A DNA stretch of 64,000 nucleotides, from NCBI GenBank assembly GCA_900119535.1, contig FPJT01000003.1, positions 62,001 to 126,000 of the forward strand, read 5' to 3'. This stretch comes from Ruminococcus sp. XPD3002. Lineage in GTDB: Bacteria; Bacillota; Clostridia; Oscillospirales; Ruminococcaceae. The notes beneath the pieces are model-generated. The model had not been told where the DNA came from. It saw nothing but the letters and a program-made list of their open reading frames with translations, and did not search any database. The translations under genes were made by a program, and so were the position numbers. The first letter of the stretch is position 1; every line of letters starts with the position of its first letter. This document shows positions 17,201 through 24,406 of the stretch, one piece after another.

Positions 17201-17451
17201 TTGTGCGTAAGATAAGTGAGGGTGAACCTAATGCAGTTACCCTCCTTGAAAGCGGAAAGATACACTATGTTATCTCTACTTCCGCAAAGGGACGTCTTCC
17301 TGAGAGAGACTCGGTAAAGATGCGAAGGAAGTCCATAGAACGTTCGATATGCAGTCTTACAGCTATCGATACGGCTAAGGCTCTTGCAAAGGTACTTGAA
17401 TCCGGCAGGACCATAAATGACGTTGAACTTATAGATATAACAACTATATGA
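14260..17451 (+). CDS. carB: Carbamoyl-phosphate synthase large subunit
   Basis: Makes carbamoyl phosphate from bicarbonate, ammonia and two ATP. The 1063 residues comprise two homologous ATP-grasp halves: the first opens with [23 protein letters not shown], the second with [22 protein letters not shown] near residue 555. The C-terminal allosteric MGS-like domain ([16 protein letters not shown]) has the usual effector position. The ATG at 14260 is chosen because GGAGG lies 8 bases upstream; an upstream in-frame ATG overlaps the palindromic repeat. Last gene of the pyr operon, ended by a strong hairpin. Confidence 0.97.
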   Translation: [1063 protein letters not shown]

Positions 17452-17484
17452 TATAATGAATGCAAAAGCATTCATTATATATTT
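17451..17484 (+). terminator. Terminator of the pyr operon
   Basis: A 13-bp perfect stem ATATAATGAATGC (17451-17463) / GCATTCATTATAT (17468-17480) with AAAA loop starts at the last base of the carB stop codon. The following tract (ATTTAT) is only moderately T-rich. Confidence 0.7.
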
Positions 17485-17541
17485 ATCTGAATGTCCTTGC
17501 AGATACGCAGATCTCTGATCTGCTCCCTGCATATCGGACAA

Positions 17542-17622
17542 TTATATCATAACGCTTCGCTTTTATGATATAAAATACGCGGTACCCGTGGAATAACTTC
17601 CATGAGTACCGCTTTTTATTTG
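17542..17622. terminator. Paired hairpins between convergent carB and the metal ATPase
   Basis: The first hairpin is TTATATCATAA (17542-17552) / TTATGATATAA (17563-17573). The second, GCGGTAC...GTACCGC (17579-17612) with an inner TGGAA/TTCCA stem, is followed on the plus strand by TTTTTATTT and on the minus strand by GTATTTTAT. It can end the leftward ATPase transcript and backs up the carB terminator. Confidence 0.75.
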
Positions 17623-17625
17623 CTG

Positions 17626-20600
17626 TTATGCAGTTTTGGAGTACTGCTTTGTGCTAAGGGCACGGATCGAATTCAGTATTAGAAGCATCGCTGTTCCCGA
17701 ATCGGCAAATACTGCAAGCCACATATTCGGGTGGCCGAGAAGTCCGAGAACAAGAACTGCCGCTTTTATCACAAGTGCGAAAATAATGTTTTCGTAGGAT
17801 ATCCTCAGTGTCTTATCGGATATACGCTTTGCTTTAACAACTGACTCAGGCTCTGAACTCATGAACACTACGTCAGCGGCTTCAAGTGCAAGGTCCGCAC
17901 CTGTCTGCATAGCGCCGCCTACATCAGCTCCTGCCAGTACGGGACCATCATTGATTCCGTCACCAACAAACATTACTGCACCGCTCTCCTGACGTATCCT
18001 GCCTATCTCTGCAAGCTTTCCGTCAGGCATAAGGTCGCCATTAACTGTGCCGATTCCAAGCTCATTTGCAATAACTTCAGCATTTGCCGTCTTGTCACCT
18101 GTCAGCATAACTGTACTGAGTCCCATTGAATTCAACTGAGAAACCGCTTCTGCTGATGTGGACTTTACAGAGTCCGAAACCACTATCCTGCCTTCGATAT
18201 TTCCGTTGCAGGCAACATATACTACGCTTCCCGAAATATTTCCGCTGTCAGGTAAAGCTATACCGTTTTCCTTCATCAGTCTTTCGTTGCCGCAGAGAAT
18301 GTTTCTTCCCTCCAGAACTGCTCCGACTCCCCTGCCTGCGAATTCAGTTACCTTTTCAGGTTCGCTGAGCTTCATATCCTTCTTTCTGCACGCTGATACA
18401 ATGCTTTCAGCCACAGGATGAGTTGAGGACTGCTCACAGCTTCCACATATCCTGAGAAGCTCCTCGCTGTTCATTCCTCCGAATGTATCACAGCTTGTAA
18501 CTTCAAAACTGCCGTTTGTGAGAGTACCTGTCTTATCGAATGCGATAGTCTTTACCTTTCCAAGTGACTCAACTGCACTTCCGCCCTTGAACAGGATACC
18601 AAGCTTTGAAGCTGCTCCGATACCAGAGAAGTATGCCAGCGGAACACTGAGTACCAGCGCACAGGGACAGCTGATTACCAGGAAAGTAAGTGCCGAGTAT
18701 ATCCATTTTGCAGGATCGTGTGTTATCACTGAGCCTAAAACTGCTGTTAAAACAGCAACTGCTATAACTATCGGTGTATACACCTTTGAAAAACGTGTTA
18801 TGAACCTGTCGACCTTCGGCTTTGATGCTGAAGCGTCCTCGACAGCTCTTGCTATCTTCGCTATCATTGAATCTTCGGCAGCTGCTGTAGCTCTCAGAGT
18901 AAATGTATCCGCCTGATTTATGCAGCCCGACATAACTTGATCACCCTTATGAACTGCAACAGGTACGGGCTCGCCGTTAACTGCTGAAGTGTCTATTCGT
19001 GAATCGCCCGACTCAACTACGCCGTCAACAGCTATTCTCTCTCCTGCCTTTATCCTCAGGATGTCCCCTATCTCTATATCGTCTGAATGGATACGTACAA
19101 ATTCACCGTTTTGCAGTACATCTGCTTCATCAACTCTGAGTTCTGCAATATCGGTTATAGCCTTTCGGCTCTTGGAAACTGCATACTCCTCAAAAAGCTC
19201 ACCTATTTTAAAGAACAGCATTACGCCGACTGCTTCCGAGTATTCTCCAAGTGCAAAAGCTCCGATAGTAGCCACAGTCATAAGGAAGTTTTCATCAAAG
19301 AAGTTCTTTACCTTGATGTTTTTCCAGGTCTGTATAAGAACGCCCTTACCAAGTACAAGATATGCCGCTACAAAGAGAATGATATACAACAGCTTTAAAG
19401 ATGTAGTCTTGCTTAAAATAACTGCTGCAGCAAAAAGAACTACTCCTATTATAACAGGAACTATTTCCTTTTTAAGACCGCTTTCCTCAGCTTCAACCGA
19501 TCTGCTTACACTCTCGGATGATGTTGTCTCAGGAACTATTTCAACTCCCGGTTCGATGTCATTTACGGCCTTGTTGATGAGTTCTATCATGTGATCGTCA
19601 ATATTTCCGCATATAGTCATGATCTTCATTGGGAAGTTAAGCTGAGCAGAATCGATGCCGTCCAGGTGATTAAGAGCCTCTTCGATCTTTGCGCCGCAGT
19701 GAGCACAGTCCATATTATTGATAACAAAGCGCTTGCCCTTGCCGGTCTTGAGATGAATTATCTCGACTCCCGGTTCTATCTCGTTTGCCTTTTCGTTGAT
19801 TATGCGAAGTGTATCATCAGTAATTACACCGTGAAGAGTTATTGTCTTCATCGGGAAGTTAAGCTGAGCGGATTCAATACCGTCCAGGTGATTGAGTGCT
19901 TCTTCTATCTTTGCACCACAATGAGCGCAGTCCAGATTATTTATTGTATACTTAACTGTTTTCTCAGCAGCGCCGTGATGGTGATGATGATGCTCGTGTT
20001 CACCGCATCCGCATTCTTCATCATGGTGGTGGTGATGTTCGTGTTCCTCACATCCGCACTCTTCATCGTGGTGGTGATGATGTTCGTGTCCCTCACATCC
20101 GCACTTCTCATCATGGTGGTGGTGGTGATGCTCGTGTTCCTCACATCCGCACTCTTCATCATGGTGGTGGTGGTGATGCTCGTGTTCCTCACATCCGCAC
20201 TCTTCATCATGGTGGTGATGATGCTCGTGTTCCTCACATCCGCACTCTTCATCATGGTGATGGTGATGATGCTCGTGTTCTTCGCATCCGCACTCTTCGT
20301 CATGGTGGTGGTGGTGATGCTCGTGTTCCTCACATCCGCACTCCTCGTCATGGTGGTGATGATGCTCATGTTCTCCGCATCCGCACTCCTCGTCATGGTG
20401 GTGGTGATGATGACGCTTATCTTCTATAGGAACAATAACAGAATCAGGCTCGATCGATCTTGCTATCTTGTTGATTTTTTCAAGCAGTGTTTCTGAATGT
20501 TCACCATTTATAATGATCTTCTTCATCGGAAAATTAAGAACAGCGGACTCGACTTCTTCAAGCTTGTTTATTGCTGCTTCTATCTTACTGCCGCAGTTAG

Positions 20601-20637
20601 CACAGCAGAGATTCCTGATCTCGTATCTTTTTTCCAC
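17626..20637 (-). CDS. Zn/Cd-type P1B ATPase with His/Cys-rich repeat
   Basis: Heavy-metal efflux ATPase of 1003 residues, far longer than the usual 620-750. It has three heavy-metal domains: residues 1-73 (CCANC), about 225-290 (DCAHC) and about 295-365 (DCAHC). HMA2 and HMA3 are nearly identical, a recent duplication. Between HMA1 and HMA2, residues 76-222 are nine copies of a 15-16 residue unit such as HHHHHHDEECGCEEHEH. The catalytic core shows SCPCAL (metal-binding membrane helix), DKTGTLT, STHPVAES and GDGINDGPVL. The actuator reads NGEP where TGES/TGEP is usual. The last helices (WLAVFADSG) match the Zn/Cd/Pb subgroup. GTG start with AAAGGG upstream. Confidence 0.92.
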   Translation of the reverse strand: MEKRYEIRNLCCANCGSKIEAAINKLEEVESAVLNFPMKKIIINGEHSETLLEKINKIARSIEPDSVIVPIEDKRHHHHHHDEECGCGEHEHHHHHDEECGCEEHEHHHHHHDEECGCEEHEHHHHHHDEECGCEEHEHHHHHDEECGCEEHEHHHHHHDEECGCEEHEHHHHHHDEKCGCEGHEHHHHHDEECGCEEHEHHHHHDEECGCGEHEHHHHHHGAAEKTVKYTINNLDCAHCGAKIEEALNHLDGIESAQLNFPMKTITLHGVITDDTLRIINEKANEIEPGVEIIHLKTGKGKRFVINNMDCAHCGAKIEEALNHLDGIDSAQLNFPMKIMTICGNIDDHMIELINKAVNDIEPGVEIVPETTSSESVSRSVEAEESGLKKEIVPVIIGVVLFAAAVILSKTTSLKLLYIILFVAAYLVLGKGVLIQTWKNIKVKNFFDENFLMTVATIGAFALGEYSEAVGVMLFFKIGELFEEYAVSKSRKAITDIAELRVDEADVLQNGEFVRIHSDDIEIGDILRIKAGERIAVDGVVESGDSRIDTSAVNGEPVPVAVHKGDQVMSGCINQADTFTLRATAAAEDSMIAKIARAVEDASASKPKVDRFITRFSKVYTPIVIAVAVLTAVLGSVITHDPAKWIYSALTFLVISCPCALVLSVPLAYFSGIGAASKLGILFKGGSAVESLGKVKTIAFDKTGTLTNGSFEVTSCDTFGGMNSEELLRICGSCEQSSTHPVAESIVSACRKKDMKLSEPEKVTEFAGRGVGAVLEGRNILCGNERLMKENGIALPDSGNISGSVVYVACNGNIEGRIVVSDSVKSTSAEAVSQLNSMGLSTVMLTGDKTANAEVIANELGIGTVNGDLMPDGKLAEIGRIRQESGAVMFVGDGINDGPVLAGADVGGAMQTGADLALEAADVVFMSSEPESVVKAKRISDKTLRISYENIIFALVIKAAVLVLGLLGHPNMWLAVFADSGTAMLLILNSIRALSTKQYSKTA
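19972..20412 (-). repeat. Coding minisatellite, nine 45-48 bp units
   Basis: In-frame tandem repeat encoding poly-His, DEECGC and EEHEH. Units differ mainly by loss or gain of one His codon and a few substitutions (one unit has DEKCGCEGH). High sequence identity between units suggests recent expansion and probable copy-number variation between strains. Confidence 0.9.
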
Positions 20638-20656
20638 ATGATCAACCCTTTCTTAA

Positions 20657-20676
20657 ATATGAACGATTGTTCATAT
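20657..20676. promoter_or_regulatory. ArsR/SmtB-like operator upstream of the metal ATPase
   Basis: ATATGAACGATTGTTCATAT is a perfect inverted repeat of ATATGAAC around GATT. It closely resembles the operators of SmtB/CzrA/CadC-type metal repressors. It lies just downstream of the -10 box of the leftward promoter, so a bound repressor would block initiation. No repressor gene is in the window. Confidence 0.75.
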
Positions 20677-20679
20677 GTT

Positions 20680-20708
20680 AATATATCACATTCTGCCCCA
20701 TTTGTCAA
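20680..20708 (-). promoter_or_regulatory. Promoter of the metal ATPase
   Basis: On the minus strand TTGACA (20703-20708), 17 bases, TATATT (20680-20685). The operator begins three bases further downstream. Confidence 0.82.
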
Positions 20709-20994
20709 CTCATTTCCGAATATTTCTTGAAATAAAATTAATTTCATGCTATAATAGGACAAAATAAACTGTCAGTCAGATACCTTTGTTAACTAAGGTT
20801 TACTTACAATACTGCTAAAAAAGTCCGAATTCAGCCTGTTTTTAAGCTGTTAGAAAGCACTTACAAAATTTTTTTCAGTTTTTTCGTCTTTTTTGCCCTC
20901 TGATTACACTTGTATATGAAAGCTTTCAAAACTGACGGTCCAACCGTCAAAAATACTTGCAGGTATTACCTTGCCGAAAAGGGAGTGAACCAAA

Positions 20995-21627
20995 ATGTTG
21001 TCTGACCACAATCAGTTAGTCGGAGGTGACAACGCCATTTTAAACCTATATATCAAAAAACAGGAAAAACAATTATACGCTTCAGATGAAACTAACAAAG
21101 TATCTGAAACAAACGATGTATCAGTGAACGATCTCATCATTTCCTGTACCAGATCAAAGGAAAGTCTCTCAACTCTTTACAATATGTTCAAGAACAGCGT
21201 TTTTGCTCTGGCGTTTGCAATTACTTCCGATTATCAACTGGCGGAGGACTGCGTAATAGAGACCTTCGTAAGGCTTTCTCAGGTAAAAAAGTTCGATCCC
21301 AAAAGAGGTGACGGCAAGGGTTTCATTCATCGTATAGCCCGCAATGTTGCTCTCGAAATGCGCCGTAAGTTCAAACGTGAAGACAGTGATTACTTCATTC
21401 AAAGCTACGGCGAGGCTGATAAGACAGTCGAGGACAGCATATTCATCAATCAGATGCTCAAACATCTTAATGATAAACAGAAACAAACGGTCATTTTAAA
21501 ATGCTGCAGCGAAATGACCTTCAAAGAGATCGCCAGAATAATGAAATGTCCCGAATCAACAGTTAAATCACGATATAAAAAGGCAATAGCAATTCTACAG
21601 GAAAAGGCAGGTGTTGATAATGAATAA
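20995..21627 (+). CDS. ECF-type RNA polymerase sigma factor
   Basis: Alternative sigma factor of 210 residues. An unusual N-terminal extension of about 50 residues precedes region 2 (LYNMFKNSVFALAFAITSD, LAEDCVIETFVRLSQ, GFIHRIARNVALEMRR). Region 4 follows (LNDKQKQTVILKCCSEMTFKEIARIM) and ends in ESTVKSRYKKA. AAAAGGGAG precedes the ATG. The stop overlaps the next gene by 8 bases, and that product has a single membrane segment, the usual sigma/anti-sigma arrangement. The stimulus is not apparent. Confidence 0.9.
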   Translation: MLSDHNQLVGGDNAILNLYIKKQEKQLYASDETNKVSETNDVSVNDLIISCTRSKESLSTLYNMFKNSVFALAFAITSDYQLAEDCVIETFVRLSQVKKFDPKRGDGKGFIHRIARNVALEMRRKFKREDSDYFIQSYGEADKTVEDSIFINQMLKHLNDKQKQTVILKCCSEMTFKEIARIMKCPESTVKSRYKKAIAILQEKAGVDNE

Positions 21628-23164
21628 TGACTTTGACAGAGATCAGAAAATCGAAAAGAAATTAAAGGATAAAATGAATGAAATGTCAGCATCTCTGGAT
21701 TGCTTCGACAAGATCTCTTCACGCGCCTTTCCGAAGATCGAACAGTATCATTCAAATGACGAATTCGTTATCAGCGATCTCGAAAACATCACAGGAAAAC
21801 GTAAACACATATCGGTAATAAAGGCATTTTCAGCAATTGCTGCCGCTGTGGTTTGTATCACACTTATCCCCAAAACAGGTCTCATTGACAGACTTATGTG
21901 CGAAATATCTACGCCTCAATCATCCTACAGCAGTATACTCGCAGAATTCAAGGTCGAAACAGAAAACAACACCTATTACAGCTATGACGTTTCACTCGAA
22001 TACTACTCAAAGTACGATCTGCTTGTTACACCATTCAACTGCTGTCCATTTGAGAACAACGATCTCTCTTCCGTGAAAGGCGGTTCACTTGCGAACTCAA
22101 CGGACGATGTCAGGGTAAGGATCTTCGTAAAAACAATAGATTGGATACAGACCGAACAGATGTACGCTGTAGAGTACGTCGGAAATAACTTCTCGGAGGA
22201 AAACTTCATCGCTATCGCAGATTCTGCGGTCAAGGTACATGATACGCCTGCGGACGGAAACGATTTTTACGACAATACCAATGATATATACACCATACTC
22301 GACAACTACTGCAGCGAAAACAATCATAACAATCTCAGCGATCCGCAAGGCAATGCTATAACACTTGCTGAAACAACTTTCTCAAACTACTTCAGTTCGG
22401 ATAACAAACTTATACCTGTCAAAACAACTCTTTTCTACGGACACGGTGTTGACCGTTCTCAGAACGATTATTTCTATGATATCATCTCATATGCTCCCGA
22501 CGGAAGTATCTTCGACACGGGAAAAAGACAGAACAGCTGGAATTCATCGGTATATCGTGACGGTAATTCGGCAATGCCCTCCGAGAACGAGTCGTTGTTC
22601 AACAGCGAAAAAATCGTCGAAGCAGAAGCAAATCCTGACAGGCCGTCTATGTGGTCACTGTACCCTGTCCACAATTATATATCGTCAAACACTTTTCCGA
22701 CATACGATTCCATTACCACCGAACTCTATAAAAAAGGTGTCGGACCGCAGGGTATAGTTTCCACGCTCAACGTACCGAAATTCTCACTTTCTTCATACAA
22801 CGATCCGGAAGAAGAGCTTTGCATCATTCTTGCTCCGGACAGAATTGAGGACAACATTATAAAGGTCTCTTCCGAAGACGGTCTGGAACTTTCTGTTGAT
22901 GCGCCTTACATCTGTACTCAGTACTATCTGAAAGATTATTATTTCAGCTGGCTGGATGATCTTGAAAATGAGGCGAAAACAGGTGGTCAGCACTGGTATG
23001 AAGAAATAAATGCAAATGTTTCCTACTACATCGATGTTCTTAACATAATCAATAATCGTCAGCTCACAGATGAAGAAAGAGAAACACTCAATGCTCTGCT
23101 TGAAAAAGCAAATGGTATCCTTCAGATGATAAGCGAAGATAAGGACGTAAAATCGGACAGATAA
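21620..23164 (+). CDS. Membrane-anchored protein, probable anti-sigma factor
   Basis: Unrecognised 514-residue protein. A cytoplasmic part of about 60 residues rich in charged amino acids leads to one membrane helix (VIKAFSAIAAAVVCITLI), then about 430 residues predicted outside. The outer part has no motif I can name and few cysteines. Translational coupling to the ECF sigma gene suggests it binds that sigma factor and relays an external signal. ATG at 21620 is chosen over GTG at 21611, because AGGTG sits about 7 bases before it. No zinc-binding HxxxCxxC motif is seen near the N-terminus, so it is not a classical ZAS anti-sigma. Confidence 0.7.
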   Translation: MNNDFDRDQKIEKKLKDKMNEMSASLDCFDKISSRAFPKIEQYHSNDEFVISDLENITGKRKHISVIKAFSAIAAAVVCITLIPKTGLIDRLMCEISTPQSSYSSILAEFKVETENNTYYSYDVSLEYYSKYDLLVTPFNCCPFENNDLSSVKGGSLANSTDDVRVRIFVKTIDWIQTEQMYAVEYVGNNFSEENFIAIADSAVKVHDTPADGNDFYDNTNDIYTILDNYCSENNHNNLSDPQGNAITLAETTFSNYFSSDNKLIPVKTTLFYGHGVDRSQNDYFYDIISYAPDGSIFDTGKRQNSWNSSVYRDGNSAMPSENESLFNSEKIVEAEANPDRPSMWSLYPVHNYISSNTFPTYDSITTELYKKGVGPQGIVSTLNVPKFSLSSYNDPEEELCIILAPDRIEDNIIKVSSEDGLELSVDAPYICTQYYLKDYYFSWLDDLENEAKTGGQHWYEEINANVSYYIDVLNIINNRQLTDEERETLNALLEKANGILQMISEDKDVKSDR

Positions 23165-23205
23165 TGTCTTCTACCGGTAAAATATTGGATTGGTTAATGC
23201 AGGAA

Positions 23206-23234
23206 GGGCGGACTTTGGTTCCGCCCTTTTCTTT
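23206..23234 (+). terminator. Terminator of the sigma/anti-sigma operon
   Basis: GGGCGG (23206-23211) pairs with CCGCCC (23221-23226), followed by TTTTCTTT. Confidence 0.85.
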
Positions 23235-23270
23235 ATACATTTCACCATACTAAAAAACACTTTTAAACAC

Positions 23271-23299
23271 TTGACAAATTTCGCGTTTTATGATAAAAT
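23271..23299 (+). promoter_or_regulatory. Promoter of the polyamine operon leader
   Basis: TTGACA (23271-23276), 17-base spacer, TAAAAT (23294-23299). Transcription should begin near 23306, about 320 bases before the speD start. Confidence 0.8.
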
Positions 23300-23305
23300 T
23301 ATTAT

Positions 23306-23613
23306 TATTGCAGAAGAAGCTATTTGTTTCAGAGCAAGATTTTTTGACCACTCCATTTTCAGGAGTCAAGGCCATACGGACAGCCGGGTCAAATGCCGAC
23401 CGCCGTTAATTCGGCTGGCAACTTCTGTTGCCTTATTGATTCGACCAGACGTCGATACATTTTTATAAGTTATCATCAGCTTGTGAAAGGTCAATAAGAG
23501 TAGTAAAGGGTAGTATCTTGCTTATATAGACTCTGAAACCATTATGAATTCTGCCGGTTTAAGCTAAATTCATGCACATATAGGTTGATGAAGCCTGTAT
23601 GTGCATTTTTTGT
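23306..23613 (+). ncRNA. Structured leader RNA upstream of speD, unassigned
   Basis: About 300 bases lie between a strong promoter and an intrinsic terminator directly before the speD ribosome site. Visible pairings are TTG-(ACC)-ACTCC/GGAGTCAA near 23345, CAGCCG/CGGCTG with inner GGTC/GACC near 23380-23420, GGCAAC-TTCT-GTTGCC next to it, a long-range CTTATTGA/TCAATAAG and AGAGT/ACTCT. I do not recognise a known riboswitch class. It is either a cis-acting attenuator sensing a polyamine-related signal or an independent small RNA. Confidence 0.6.
23572..23612 (+). terminator. Terminator at end of speD leader
   Basis: ATGCACATATAGG (23572-23584) pairs with CCTGTATGTGCAT (23594-23606) over 13 bp with one G-U, followed by TTTTTTG. 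ATGAATT (23544-23550) can pair with AATTCAT (23567-23573), touching the terminator base, a possible alternative fold. Confidence 0.88.
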
Positions 23614-23623
23614 GAGGTGTTTT

Positions 23624-24406
23624 ATGGAAAATAAACTTAAACTCTATGGATTCAATAATCTTACCAAATCGCTGAGCTTCAATATCTATGATGTCTGTTA
23701 CGCCAAGACTCCGAAGGCTCAGCTCGAATATATAGCTTATGTTGATGAGGCGTATAACTCGAAACGTATCACGGATATAATGACTCACCTGACTGAGATG
23801 ATTGGTGCTCAGGTCCTCAGCGTGTCAAGACAGGATTACGATCCTCAGGGCGCTTCAGCTACCTTCCTTATTGCCGATGATACTATGGTACCTGCAGGCG
23901 GTTCTGAGACTGTTGCTCATCTCGATAAGAGTCATGTTACGGTACACACCTATCCCGAGTATCACCCTGATACAAGTATCGCTACTTTCCGTGTTGATAT
24001 AGACGTTGCTACCTGCGGCAAAATTACTCCGCTTACCGCTCTTGATTACCTCATCGGCAGCTTCGATTCCGATATCATCACTATGGATTACCGCGTAAGA
24101 GGCTTCACCCGTGACCTTGACGGCGAAAAAATATTCATCGACCACGATATAACTTCTATCCAGAACTATATAGACGAGTCGATACTTGATAAATACGATG
24201 CTGTGGATATAAATGTCTATCAGGCAAATATGTTCCACACGAAAATGCTCATCAAGGAGATAGTTCTTCAGAACTACCTCTTCAATACCGACGTGAGAGA
24301 GCTTCCACCCAGAAGCAGACTGGATATAACCAACTCTCTCAGGAAGGAAATGATCGAAATATTCAGCGGAAGGAATGTGTTCGGAAATGGATCTTTCTCA
24401 GGTTAA
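23624..24406 (+). CDS. speD: S-adenosylmethionine decarboxylase proenzyme
   Basis: Makes decarboxylated SAM, the aminopropyl donor for spermidine. The 260 residues match the long enterobacterial-type proenzyme rather than the short Bacillus type. Self-cleavage at the Ser of [12 protein letters not shown] would produce the pyruvoyl cofactor. The CGKITPL block and [11 protein letters not shown] are also characteristic. ATG at 23624 with GAGGTG upstream. First gene of the polyamine operon, placed directly behind an attenuator-like leader. It overlaps the next gene. Confidence 0.93.
   Translation: MENKLKLYGFNNLTKSLSFNIYDVCYAKTPKAQLEYIAYVDEAYNSKRITDIMTHLTEMIGAQVLSVSRQDYDPQGASATFLIADDTMVPAGGSETVAHLDKSHVTVHTYPEYHPDTSIATFRVDIDVATCGKITPLTALDYLIGSFDSDIITMDYRVRGFTRDLDGEKIFIDHDITSIQNYIDESILDKYDAVDINVYQANMFHTKMLIKEIVLQNYLFNTDVRELPPRSRLDITNSLRKEMIEIFSGRNVFGNGSFSG

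Noticed and set aside
19941..20412. CRISPR-like array
   Set aside because: The 45-48 bp units are in-frame protein repeats with no spacers between them.
19591..20496. Long rightward open frame opposite the His-rich part of the metal ATPase
   Set aside because: Its hydrophobic Met/Val/Leu repeats are the complement of His/Asp/Glu codons; no ribosome site, and the ATPase on the other strand has full catalytic motifs.
23490..23560. T-box antiterminator (AAAGGGTAGTATC) in the speD leader
   Set aside because: Lacks the AGGGTGGNACCGCG core, and speD is not an amino acid charging or uptake gene.
23306..23613. RNase P RNA, SRP RNA or tmRNA
   Set aside because: None of the conserved cores of these RNAs (for example GAGGAAAGTCC or the SRP GGAAGCAGC apical region) is seen.
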